Below are positions 1 to 7,477 of a DNA stretch of 64,000 nt, piece by piece (position 1 is the first letter of the stretch; each line of letters starts with the position of its first letter). The notes beneath the pieces are model-generated. The model had not been told where the DNA came from. It did no database searches and saw nothing but the letters and a program-made list of their open reading frames with translations. Made by a program: the position numbers and the translations under genes. The stretch spans positions 62,001 through 126,000 of the forward strand of contig NZ_SHMH01000003.1 of NCBI RefSeq assembly GCF_004283755.1, written 5' to 3'. The stretch comes from Pseudoxanthomonas winnipegensis. GTDB taxonomy: Bacteria > Pseudomonadota > Gammaproteobacteria > Xanthomonadales > Xanthomonadaceae.

Positions 1-467
1 GCCACTTCGACGGTGTGTGCACGGTGGTCAGCCGCCTGTTCAACCAGGTCACCCCGGACCTGGCCGCCTTCGGCAAGAAGGACTACCAACAGCTGGCGGT
101 GATCCGGCAGATGGTCACCGACCTGGCCTTCCCGGTGGAGATCCTGGGCGGCAGCATCGTGCGCGAGGCCGACGGCCTGGCGATGAGCTCGCGCAACCAG
201 TACCTCTCCGACAAGCAGCGCCCCGTCGCGGCCGAGATCCGCCGCACCCTGCTGCAGATGCGCGACGACCTGGCCGCCGGCGCCCCGCGCGCCCAGGTCG
301 AACAGGCCGCCGCCGCCCGCCTGGCGCAGGTCGGCTACGTGGTGGACTACACCGTGGTGCGCCGCCCGGACCTGTCCGAGCCGGTCGACGGCGAGACGGG
401 CCCCAAGGTGGCGCTGATCGCCGCCCGCCTGGGCACCACCCGGCTGATCGACAACCTGGAATTCTGA
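1..467 (+). CDS. panC: Pantothenate synthetase, C-terminal part (start lies before the window)
   Basis: This is the C-terminal half of pantoate--beta-alanine ligase, which joins pantoate to beta-alanine using ATP in the last step of pantothenate synthesis (cytoplasm). The frame is open from base 3 with no start, so the gene is cut by the window edge. About 154 residues are visible. Family motifs include the ATP-site segment [16 protein letters not shown] near the beginning and the KMSKS-like [11 protein letters not shown] loop, followed by the small C-terminal domain ending LIDNLEF. panD follows after 80 bases, so both arms of the pantoate/beta-alanine junction lie together. Identification is from family motifs and gene order. 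Confidence 0.95.
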   Translation, partial: HFDGVCTVVSRLFNQVTPDLAAFGKKDYQQLAVIRQMVTDLAFPVEILGGSIVREADGLAMSSRNQYLSDKQRPVAAEIRRTLLQMRDDLAAGAPRAQVEQAAAARLAQVGYVVDYTVVRRPDLSEPVDGETGPKVALIAARLGTTRLIDNLEF

Positions 468-547
468 AAGTCGCGCAGGTTGGCCGATCGGACACGCCGC
501 GCGCTGCTAGACTCGCCGGCCTGCTTTCCTGTCGCTGTCCTACGCCG

Positions 548-928
548 ATGCACCTGAGCCTGCTCAAGACCAAGATCCACCGCGCCACCGTCACCCATTC
601 CGAGCTGAACTACGAAGGCTCGATCGCCATCGACGGCGACCTGCTCGACGCCAGCGGCATCCGCGAGTTCGAGCAGGTGTACATCTGGGATGTCACCAAC
701 GGTGCGCGCTTCAGCACCTACGCCCTGCGCGCCGACGAAGGCAGCGGCATCATCTCGCTCAATGGCGGCGCCGCGCGCCATGTGCAGGTGGGCGACATCA
801 TCATCATCGCCGCCTTTGCGAGCATGTCCGAAGCCGAGGCCGACGCGTTCAAGCCCACGCTGATCTACGTGGACGGGCAGAACCGCATCACCCACACCAA
901 CCAATCGATTCCCAAGCAGGCCGCCTGA
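548..928 (+). CDS. panD: Aspartate 1-decarboxylase
   Basis: This 126-residue protein matches the usual PanD length. The enzyme decarboxylates L-aspartate to beta-alanine, the substrate of PanC encoded just upstream. It is made as an inactive pro-protein that cleaves itself between Gly24 and Ser25 to create a pyruvoyl cofactor; the sequence NYEGS places the serine exactly at residue 25. The ATG at 548 is the standard family start ([13 protein letters not shown]). A -10-like TAGACT lies at 508-513 but no convincing -35 was seen. The stop TGA overlaps the pgi ATG at base 928, so pgi translation is probably coupled. Confidence 0.95.
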   Translation: MHLSLLKTKIHRATVTHSELNYEGSIAIDGDLLDASGIREFEQVYIWDVTNGARFSTYALRADEGSGIISLNGGAARHVQVGDIIIIAAFASMSEAEADAFKPTLIYVDGQNRITHTNQSIPKQAA

Positions 929-2430
929 TGACGAACTTCGACGCGTTGCAGTCCCACGCCAACCGCCTGCGCGGCACCCGCGCGCCGGCCTTGCTGGAAC
1001 AGGATCCTGCCCGCGCGTCGGAGCTGGCGCTGCGGGTGGGGCCGGTGTACGCCAGCTTCGCCCGCCAGGGCTATGACCGCCAGGCGCTGGAGGCGCTGCA
1101 TGCGCTGGCCGCGGACCTCGATCTCAAGGCGGCCTACCAGCGCCTGTTCCGCGGCGAGATCGTCAACCCGACCGAGGGCCGCTCGGCCCTGCACACCGCG
1201 CTGCGCAGCAACCTGACCGACGCCAAGGTCGCCCAGGACGCCTATGCCGAGGCGGCCGGCGTGCGCGAGCGCATGGGCAAGCTGGTGACCGAGCTGGAGG
1301 CCAGCGAGGTCACCGACATCGTCAGCGTCGGCATCGGTGGCTCGGACCTGGGGCCGCGCCACGTCTCCGATGCGCTGCGCCCGCTGCAGCCGAAGCTGCG
1401 CGTGCACTTCCTGTCCAACGTCGACGGCGCCGCGGCGCAGCGCGTGCTGGCCGGCCTGAACCCGGCGACCACCGCCGCGATCCTGATCTCCAAGACCTTC
1501 GGCACCCAGGAGACGCTGCTCAACGGCAAGATCCTGGCCGACTGGCTGGGCGGCAGCGAGCGCCTGTACGCGGTCAGCGCCAATCCCGAGCGCGCCGCCA
1601 AGACCTTCGACATCCCCGATGCGCGCGTGCTGCCGATGTGGGACTGGGTGGGCGGGCGGTACTCGCTGTGGTCGGCGGTGGGCTTCCCGATCGCCCTGGC
1701 GATCGGCTTCGACAACTTCTGCGCGCTGCTCGATGGCGCCGCGCTGATGGACCAGCACGTGCTGGAGACCCCGGCCGAGTCCAACCTGGCCATCCGCCAC
1801 GCGCTGACCGCCCTCTGGAACCGCAACGTGCTCGGCCACGCCGCGCACGGCGTGATGACCTACGACCAGCGCCTGGCGCTGCTGCCCAACTATCTGCAGC
1901 AGCTGGTGATGGAGAGCCTGGGTAAGTCGGTGCGCATCGACGGCACGCCGGTGGACTGCGAGACCGTGCCGGTGTGGTGGGGCGGGGCGGGCACCGATGT
2001 GCAGCACAGCTTCTTCCAGGCGCTGCACCAGGGCACGCAAATCGTGCCGCTGGATTTCGTCGGCACCATCCACAACGACGATCCCTACGCCGAGAACCAC
2101 ATCGCGCTGCTGTCCAATCTGCTGGCGCAGTCCGAGGCGCTGGCCAACGGCCAGTCCAGCGACGACCCGCACCGCAGCTACGCCGGCGGGCGGCCGAGCA
2201 CGATGATCCTGCTCGACGCGCTCACCCCGCAGTCGCTGGGCGCGCTGATCGCCATGTACGAGCACAGCGTGTACGCGCAGTCGCTGGCCTGGGGCATCAA
2301 CGCCTTCGACCAGTTCGGCGTGGAGCTGGGCAAGCAGCTGGCCAACGGCCTGCTGCCGGCGCTCAAGGGCAAGACCCAGGCCGATGATCCGGTCACCCAG
2401 GCGCTGCTGGAGCAGATCCGCACGCGCTGA
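928..2430 (+). CDS. pgi: Glucose-6-phosphate isomerase
   Basis: Cytoplasmic enzyme interconverting glucose 6-phosphate and fructose 6-phosphate. The 500-residue protein shows the two SIS-domain regions: [12 protein letters not shown] and the phosphate loop [12 protein letters not shown] near residues 186-200, the motif [11 protein letters not shown], the catalytic-region segment LVMESLGKS, the histidine in [10 protein letters not shown], and the C-terminal [13 protein letters not shown]. The length is slightly shorter than E. coli Pgi (about 550), as in related genera. Its ATG shares one base with the panD stop. Downstream it converges on queG, and the gap holds a cluster of GTAG hairpin repeats that may serve as terminators for both. 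Confidence 0.95.
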   Translation: MTNFDALQSHANRLRGTRAPALLEQDPARASELALRVGPVYASFARQGYDRQALEALHALAADLDLKAAYQRLFRGEIVNPTEGRSALHTALRSNLTDAKVAQDAYAEAAGVRERMGKLVTELEASEVTDIVSVGIGGSDLGPRHVSDALRPLQPKLRVHFLSNVDGAAAQRVLAGLNPATTAAILISKTFGTQETLLNGKILADWLGGSERLYAVSANPERAAKTFDIPDARVLPMWDWVGGRYSLWSAVGFPIALAIGFDNFCALLDGAALMDQHVLETPAESNLAIRHALTALWNRNVLGHAAHGVMTYDQRLALLPNYLQQLVMESLGKSVRIDGTPVDCETVPVWWGGAGTDVQHSFFQALHQGTQIVPLDFVGTIHNDDPYAENHIALLSNLLAQSEALANGQSSDDPHRSYAGGRPSTMILLDALTPQSLGALIAMYEHSVYAQSLAWGINAFDQFGVELGKQLANGLLPALKGKTQADDPVTQALLEQIRTR

Positions 2431-2457
2431 AAAGCGAAGGTAGGTTTTTGCGCATAT

Positions 2458-2624
2458 GTAGAGCGGAGCTTGCTCCGATGAGGCTTTACATGCGCCCTGT
2501 CCGAAGAGCAGCGGAGCAAGCTCCGCTCTACACAATGCGGCTTGTTCGAAGAGCAGCGGAGCGAGCTCCGCTCTACATAATGCGGGCTGTCCGAAGAGCA
2601 GCGGAGCAAGCTCCGCTCTACCGG
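2458..2624. repeat. GTAG-headed hairpin repeats: one inverted unit plus three tandem 45-bp copies
   Basis: A forward palindromic unit starts at 2458 (GTAGAGCGGAGCTTGCTCCG). Three tandem copies of a 45-bp unit follow at 2490-2534, 2535-2579 and 2580-2624, each carrying the complementary palindrome ending CTCCGCTCTAC. Each unit can fold alone (CGGAGC/GCTCCG) and the first can pair with any of the others. The GTAG head and placement resemble SMAG-type repetitive extragenic palindromes of Stenotrophomonas (from memory). The cluster lies between the convergent genes pgi and queG. It has no CRISPR-like spacers. Confidence 0.85.
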
Positions 2625-2636
2625 CTTCCGACGCTT

Positions 2637-3707
2637 TCAGGCGCCGTGCTGCGCCAAGGCCCAGCCGACGTGTTCGCGCACCAGCGCGGAAGGCGCGTCG
2701 CGGCGCGAGGCCAGGGCGGCGAGGATCTCCGGCGTGGTCGGCGCATTGCCCAGGGCCACGGCGATGTTGCGCAGCCAGCGCTCGTGTCCGCTGCGGCGGA
2801 TCGCCGAGCCCTCGGTGCGGCGCAGGAATTCGTCCTCGTCCCAGGCGAACAGCTGCGGCAGCGTGGCCGTATCCAGGTCGTTGCGCGCACGGAAGTCCGG
2901 CTCGTCGGTGCGCTTGGCGAACTTGTTCCAGGGGCAGACCAGCTGGCAGTCGTCGCAGCCGAAGATGCGGTTGCCGATTGGCTTGCGTAGTTCGATCGGA
3001 ATCGCGCCGTCGTGCTCGATGGTCAGATAGGCGATGCAGCGCCGCGCATCGAGCCGGTGCGGGGCGACGATGGCCTGGGTGGGGCAGACCTCGATGCAGC
3101 GCACGCAGGTGCCGCAGTGCGCGCTGGCCGGTGCGTCGATGGGCAGCGGGATGTCGACGTAGATCTCGCCGAGGAAGAACCAAGAGCCGCCCTGCTTGTC
3201 GATCAGGCAGGTGTGCTTGCCGATCCAGCCCAGCCCGGCGTTGCGCGCCAGCGCGCGCTCGAGCACCGGCGCCGAATCGACGAAGACGCGATGGCCGAAG
3301 GCGCCCACTTCCTCCTGCAGCTTCAGCGCCAGCTTCTGCAGTCGGTTGCGCATGAGCTTGTGGTAGTCGCGTCCCAGCGCGTAGCGCGCCACATAGGCGC
3401 GCGTGCCATCGCCCAGCGTGGTCCATGCGTCGTCGCTGTCGTTGCGCCCGTAGTCCAGGCCGACCGAGATCACGCGCAGGGTGCCGGGAATCAGCTCGGC
3501 GGGTCGCGCGCGCAGCTGGCCGTGCCGCGCCATCCAGTCCATCGAGCCGTACAGGCCCTCGGCCAGCCAGCTGCGCAGGTGGTCTTCGTCCTGGCCCAGC
3601 TCGATGCCGGCGATGCCGCAGCGCTGGAAACCGGCCGCGCGCGCCAGCGCACGGATCCGCGCGGCCAGCGCGTGCGGATCGGGCGATGTCGCAGACGAAG
3701 CAGTCAT
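2637..3707 (-). CDS. queG: Epoxyqueuosine reductase
   Basis: QueG reduces epoxyqueuosine to queuosine in the wobble base of GUN-anticodon tRNAs. It is a cobalamin-dependent iron-sulfur enzyme of the cytoplasm. The 356-residue product contains the catalytic-region segment FVDSAPVLERALA, the loop GWIGKHTCLI, and two 4Fe-4S cysteine clusters, CGTCVRCIEVCP and CDDCQLVCPWN. A HEAT-like tail follows, ending AHVGWALAQHGA-like. The start chosen is the ATG at 3707 (MTASSATSP). An in-frame ATG at 3734 (MARDSILAS) would overlap the nnr start codon on the other strand and cannot be excluded. The divergent queG/nnr pair matches the E. coli queG (yjeS)/nnr (yjeF) arrangement. Confidence 0.95.
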   Translation of the reverse strand: MTASSATSPDPHALAARIRALARAAGFQRCGIAGIELGQDEDHLRSWLAEGLYGSMDWMARHGQLRARPAELIPGTLRVISVGLDYGRNDSDDAWTTLGDGTRAYVARYALGRDYHKLMRNRLQKLALKLQEEVGAFGHRVFVDSAPVLERALARNAGLGWIGKHTCLIDKQGGSWFFLGEIYVDIPLPIDAPASAHCGTCVRCIEVCPTQAIVAPHRLDARRCIAYLTIEHDGAIPIELRKPIGNRIFGCDDCQLVCPWNKFAKRTDEPDFRARNDLDTATLPQLFAWDEDEFLRRTEGSAIRRSGHERWLRNIAVALGNAPTTPEILAALASRRDAPSALVREHVGWALAQHGA

Positions 3708-3732
3708 GGACGCAAGTATAGAATCGCGCGCC
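3708..3732. promoter_or_regulatory. 25-base divergent gap between queG and nnr with overlapping -10-like hexamers
   Basis: Only 25 bases separate the two divergent start codons. On the minus strand TATACT (3720 to 3715) is a good -10 match for queG; on the plus strand TAGAAT (3719-3724) is a -10 match for nnr. At normal spacing both would start transcription at or within about two bases of the start codons, so the transcripts would be nearly leaderless. No good -35 hexamers were seen on either side, so this is a tentative reading. Confidence 0.35.
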
Positions 3733-5220
3733 ATGACGGCCCTTCTCCCCTTGTTCGGCACCGCCGCGGCGCGTGCCCTGGACCAGCAAGCCAGTGCGCG
3801 CCTGGCAGGCGGCGCCTTCGCACTGATGCAGCAGGCGGGGCAGGGCGCGTGGCGGGTGCTGGAACGCGACTGGCCCCGCGCCGAGCGCATCACGGTGGTG
3901 TGCGGGCCGGGCAACAACGGCGGCGATGGCTACGTGCTGGCCCTGTGCGCGCTGCGCGCGCGGCGGCAGGTGGTGGTGCTGCATCTGGAGGACCACACGC
4001 CGCGCACCGACCTGGCCCAGCGCGCATGCACCGATTACATCGCCGCCGGCGGACAGGTGGCCCTGTTCCCCGAGCAGTTCCCGCCGGCCGACGTGGTGGT
4101 CGATGCGCTGTTCGGCATCGGCCTGGCGCGCGCGCCGGAAGGCCAGGCGCAGGCGCTGATCGAGGCGATCAATGCGCAGCCGGCGCCGGTGTTCGCGCTC
4201 GATGTGCCCAGCGGCATCGATGCGGGGCAGGGGACCGCGCCGGGCGCGGCGGTGCGCGCGCGGCGCACGCTGCAGTACATCGTGCGCCACCACGGCCTGC
4301 ACACCGGTGCCGGGCTCGAGCATGCCGGCGAACTGCTGCTCGACCCGCTCGAAGTCCCTGACGAGTTGCTGCGCATGACCGCCCCCAAGGCGCAGCTGCT
4401 GCAGGCCGAGCATCTGGCGAGCTGGCTCAAGCCCCGTCGCCTGGACACCCACAAGGGCGAGAACGGCCGCGTGCTGTGCATCGGCGGCGATCTGGGCCAC
4501 GGCGGTTCGATCATGATGACCACCGATGCCGCGCTGCGCAGCGGTGCGGGCCTGGTCACGGTGGCCACGCGCCAGGCGCATGTCGGCGCGCTGCTGACGC
4601 GGCGTCCGGAGGCGATGGTGCACGCGGTGGAATCCGGCAGCGATCTGCAGCCGCTGCTCGAGGCGGCCGACGTCATCGCCATCGGCCCCGGGCTGGGCCA
4701 GGGCGACTGGGGCCGCGCGCTGCTGCGGCTGGCGCTGGAAGCCGGCAAGCCGCTGGTGCTCGACGCCGACGCGCTCAATCTGATCGCACAGCAGCCGCGC
4801 GCGCTGGGCGACGCCATTCTGACCCCGCATCCGGGCGAAGCCGGGCGCCTGCTCGGGCGTTCCACCGCCGAGGTGCAGGCCGACCGGTTCGGCGCGGCGG
4901 CCGAGCTGGCGGCGCGCTGGCAGGCCACGGTCGTGCTCAAGGGCGCTGGCACGCTGATCGCGCAGGACGGCCAGTTGCCGCGCGTGATCACCACCGGCAA
5001 TCCGGGCATGGCCACCGGTGGGATGGGCGATGTGCTGACCGGCGTGATCGCCGGGCTGCGCGGGCAGCGGCTGGATGCGTTCGCCGCGGCCAGCGCGGGT
5101 GCGCTGCTGCACGGGCTGGCCGGCGATGCGGCGGCCGCGCGCCGCGGCCAGCGTGGCCTGCTGGCCAGCGATCTGTTCGACTGCCTGCCGACGCTGGCCA
5201 ATCCGCAGGTGGCCGGCTGA
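3733..5220 (+). CDS. nnr: Bifunctional NAD(P)H-hydrate repair enzyme (epimerase + dehydratase)
   Basis: This 495-residue fusion repairs NAD(P)H damaged by hydration. The N-terminal YjeF_N domain (about residues 1-210) epimerises the S/R hydrates; its nucleotide loop CGPGNNGGDGYVLA lies near residues 57-70. The C-terminal ribokinase-like domain (about 235-490) dehydrates S-NADHX using a nucleotide; it has GLGQGDWG, LVLDADALN and the family motif NPGMATGGMGDVLTG near residue 422. The ATG at 3733 gives MTALLPLFGTAAARALDQQ, the normal family start. The stop overlaps the tsaE ATG by one base, continuing the conserved nnr-tsaE-amidase-mutL gene order. Confidence 0.95.
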   Translation: MTALLPLFGTAAARALDQQASARLAGGAFALMQQAGQGAWRVLERDWPRAERITVVCGPGNNGGDGYVLALCALRARRQVVVLHLEDHTPRTDLAQRACTDYIAAGGQVALFPEQFPPADVVVDALFGIGLARAPEGQAQALIEAINAQPAPVFALDVPSGIDAGQGTAPGAAVRARRTLQYIVRHHGLHTGAGLEHAGELLLDPLEVPDELLRMTAPKAQLLQAEHLASWLKPRRLDTHKGENGRVLCIGGDLGHGGSIMMTTDAALRSGAGLVTVATRQAHVGALLTRRPEAMVHAVESGSDLQPLLEAADVIAIGPGLGQGDWGRALLRLALEAGKPLVLDADALNLIAQQPRALGDAILTPHPGEAGRLLGRSTAEVQADRFGAAAELAARWQATVVLKGAGTLIAQDGQLPRVITTGNPGMATGGMGDVLTGVIAGLRGQRLDAFAAASAGALLHGLAGDAAAARRGQRGLLASDLFDCLPTLANPQVAG

Positions 5221-5675
5221 TGCGGCTGCAGCTGGCGCAGGTCGAGGACACCGCACGGCTGGGGAGCGCGCTGGCGTCCACCCGCCCGCCGCAGGCGGCC
5301 GTGCATCTGCATGGCGACCTGGGCGCCGGCAAGTCCACCCTGGCGCGCGCGCTGCTGCGCGGGCTGGGCGTGACCGGTTCGGTGCGCAGCCCCACCTACA
5401 CGCTGATCGAGCGTTACCCCATCGACGGCGGCGAGGCCTGGCACCTGGACCTGTATCGGCTGGGCGATGCCGGCGAGCTGGATTTCCTCGGCCTGGACGA
5501 GGCCGTGGCCACGCTGTGGCTGATCGAATGGCCGGAAAAGGGCCGCGGCGGGCTGCCGCGCGCGGACCTGGAGATCTTCCTGGAGATCTCGGGCCAGGGT
5601 CGCGACGCGCGCTTGGTGGCGGGGACCGAGACCGGGCAGGCCTGGCTGGCCCGTCTGTCGGAAATCGTCAGTTAG
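5220..5675 (+). CDS. tsaE: tRNA threonylcarbamoyladenosine biosynthesis ATPase TsaE
   Basis: TsaE is the P-loop ATPase that works with TsaB and TsaD to place t6A37 on ANN-decoding tRNAs. The protein has 151 residues, the usual length for the family. The Walker A motif GDLGAGKST lies at about residues 31-39, followed by the family segment VRSPTYTLIERY and the Walker B-like HLDLYRL. The motif LIEWPEKG near residue 103 is also typical. The ATG at 5220 overlaps the nnr stop (TGATG), arguing for translational coupling. The gene belongs to the nnr-tsaE-amiC-mutL cluster. Confidence 0.95.
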   Translation: MRLQLAQVEDTARLGSALASTRPPQAAVHLHGDLGAGKSTLARALLRGLGVTGSVRSPTYTLIERYPIDGGEAWHLDLYRLGDAGELDFLGLDEAVATLWLIEWPEKGRGGLPRADLEIFLEISGQGRDARLVAGTETGQAWLARLSEIVS

Positions 5676-5740
5676 GGGTGACTTATGCCGGGCGAGGCGA
5701 GAAAGTTCTGGCAGGTCACGGATTATTAAGGGAAAAGGGG

Positions 5741-5769
5741 TTGCCTTTACGCTTGGGCAGTGCTTGAAT
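5741..5769 (+). promoter_or_regulatory. Candidate sigma70-type promoter giving a leaderless amiC transcript
   Basis: TTGCCT (5741-5746) and TTGAAT (5764-5769) are separated by exactly 17 bases. Seven bases downstream of the -10 is base 5776, the A of the proposed amiC ATG, so transcription from here would be leaderless. The surrounding gap (5676-5763) is less GC-rich than its neighbours. Both hexamers are imperfect. Confidence 0.35.
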
Positions 5770-5775
5770 CGCCGC

Positions 5776-7353
5776 ATGCCGAAGGGGATGACCGCATTTG
5801 CGATCGCATGGGGGGGCGCCGCGCTTCTGGCCAGCGTCATGCCTGCTGCCCATGCCGGCGAAGTGCGCGCCATTGACCTGGTCAACGGCCCGACCGGCAC
5901 CCGCGCCGAGATCCAGCTGCAGGGCGCGGGCAGCTACAAGACCATTTCCCTGGCCAATCCCAACCGCCTGGTCGTCGACCTGCCGGCCTCCACCGCGCTG
6001 AAGTCCCTCAAGCTGCCCGCGCCCAGTGGCGTGGTCACCGCCGTGCGCACCGGGCAGCCGGTGCCGGGCACGTTCCGCGTGGTGTTCGACCTGGCCGGGC
6101 CGATCACAGCCGTCAATCCGCACATGGAAGGCGCCGGCGCGCTGTCGCGCCTGGTGATCGAGTGGCCCGGCGACGGCCCGGCGACCGCCAGCGCTCCCGC
6201 GCCCACGCCCAGCGCGACGGCGGCCGCCGTGCCGGCCAGCGTTGCTGCCGCGCAGGCGACCTCGGCGCTGGTTGCCCAGGCCACGCGCCCGATGCCCGCC
6301 GCGCCGACGCCCGTCGTCCAGGCGCCGGTGACCACGCCCGTACCGTCGGCGCCTTCGCCGCAGCAGCAGGCGCCCGCCACGCCGGTGTCCAGCACGCTGT
6401 CGCCGGCGGCGATCCTGGCCGGCCAGCCCGTGCCCGGCGTCGTGGTGCCCACACCGGCCGCGACGAACGTGCCTGAGACCATCGCGCCCGGTGTGACCAT
6501 CGCCACCGGTCGCCCGGCCCCGGTCGAACCCAAGTCCGTCGTCGCCGACGCCCCGGCCCCGGTGCTGCCGCAGCCCAAGCTGGCCATGCGCGCCGGCATG
6601 CGCCCGCTGGTGATCGCCATCGATGCCGGCCACGGCGGCCAGGACTCCGGCGCCATCGGCCCGACCGGCAAGTACGAGAAGAACGTCACCCTGGCCATCG
6701 CCCGCCAGCTGGCCAGGCAGATCGACGCCACGCCGGGCCTGAAGTCCTACCTGACCCGCGACGGCGATTACTTCATCCCGCTCAACCAGCGCGCGGTCAA
6801 GGCGCGCGCGGCGCATGCGGACATGTTCATTTCCATCCACGCCGACGCCGCCGAGAACCGCAGCGCCAGCGGCTCGTCGGTCTATGTGCTCTCGCTCAAG
6901 GGCGCGACCTCGCAGCGCGCGCGCTGGCTGGCCGACAAGGAAAACGCCTCGGACCTGATCGGCGGCGTCAAGCTGCAGACCGTGGACAGCACGCTCGGCT
7001 CGGTCTTGATCGACCTGGCCCAGAGCGGCCACATGAAGGCCTCCGAGAACGCCGCCGGCCACGTGCTGGCAGGACTCAAGGACGTCGGCAACGCGCACAA
7101 GGCCACGCTGGAAAAGGCCAACTTCGCCGTGCTGCGCACCTCGGACATGCCGGCGATGCTGGTGGAGACCGCCTTCATCTCCAACTACACCGAAGAGAAG
7201 CAGCTGACCGATCCAACCTTCCAGGCCCAGATCGCCGGCGCGATCCTGCAGGGCGTGGAGACCTATTTCAGCCGCGAGCCGCCGCCGGGCACGCTGTTCG
7301 CCGCGCGCGCGCAGGCCGCTGCTGGCGGCAACTCGGGCGGTGGAGCGCCTTGA
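5776..7353 (+). CDS. amiC: Periplasmic N-acetylmuramoyl-L-alanine amidase (AMIN + Amidase_3)
   Basis: This 525-residue zinc amidase cleaves the peptide stem from peptidoglycan and helps separate daughter cells. A signal peptide covers about residues 1-27 (ends AAHA). It is followed by an AMIN septal-targeting domain (about 30-125), a long Ala/Pro/Val-rich linker (about 130-270) and the Amidase_3 domain (about 275-505). The zinc ligands and catalytic residues appear in IAIDAGHGGQDSG, the glutamate of KYEKNVTL, FISIHADAA and MLVETAFISN. There is no LysM repeat. Possible starts are TTG 5764, ATG 5776 and ATG 5788; 5776 is chosen for its position relative to the upstream promoter-like hexamers. 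It could equally be called an AmiB/AmiC-type amidase. Confidence 0.9.
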   Translation: MPKGMTAFAIAWGGAALLASVMPAAHAGEVRAIDLVNGPTGTRAEIQLQGAGSYKTISLANPNRLVVDLPASTALKSLKLPAPSGVVTAVRTGQPVPGTFRVVFDLAGPITAVNPHMEGAGALSRLVIEWPGDGPATASAPAPTPSATAAAVPASVAAAQATSALVAQATRPMPAAPTPVVQAPVTTPVPSAPSPQQQAPATPVSSTLSPAAILAGQPVPGVVVPTPAATNVPETIAPGVTIATGRPAPVEPKSVVADAPAPVLPQPKLAMRAGMRPLVIAIDAGHGGQDSGAIGPTGKYEKNVTLAIARQLARQIDATPGLKSYLTRDGDYFIPLNQRAVKARAAHADMFISIHADAAENRSASGSSVYVLSLKGATSQRARWLADKENASDLIGGVKLQTVDSTLGSVLIDLAQSGHMKASENAAGHVLAGLKDVGNAHKATLEKANFAVLRTSDMPAMLVETAFISNYTEEKQLTDPTFQAQIAGAILQGVETYFSREPPPGTLFAARAQAAAGGNSGGGAP

Positions 7354-7356
7354 GGC

Positions 7357-7475
7357 GGGAGTGAGCGGAGAGGAGTGAGGAGTGAGCGGAAGCTAGTGCG
7401 TCGGTGAATTAGACTGCGCTCGGGATCTGCTTCTGCTTTTCTTCACTTCTCACTCCTTCCGCGCTCATTCCTCAC
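7357..7475. repeat. Imperfect inverted repeat of GTGAGGAGTGAGCGGAAG type in the mutL leader
   Basis: The left block (7357-7392) consists of short direct repeats of GAGTGAG/GAGGAGTGAG. The right block (7441-7475) is its near reverse complement (CTTCC-GCGCTCATTCCTCAC). The best-matched arms are 7375-7392 and 7456-7475. Between them lies a -10-like TAGACT (7410-7415). The right arm ends two bases before the mutL GTG. A related block precedes trpF (55451-55530). Confidence 0.7.
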
Positions 7476-7477
7476 CC

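Noticed and set aside
2458-2624. Short CRISPR array
   Set aside because: The units are contiguous 45-bp tandem copies with internal palindromes and no unique spacers; no cas genes are present.
2448-2990. An apparent protein with three 15-residue repeats (MRxVRRAAEQAPLY)
   Set aside because: The peptide repeats are just the translation of the 45-bp hairpin array, and the frame continues antisense into queG.
865-5256. A 1463-codon minus-strand open frame running across pgi, queG and nnr
   Set aside because: It covers genes of both strands with strong family matches; its protein is repetitive Arg/His/Gln/Ala sequence without domains.
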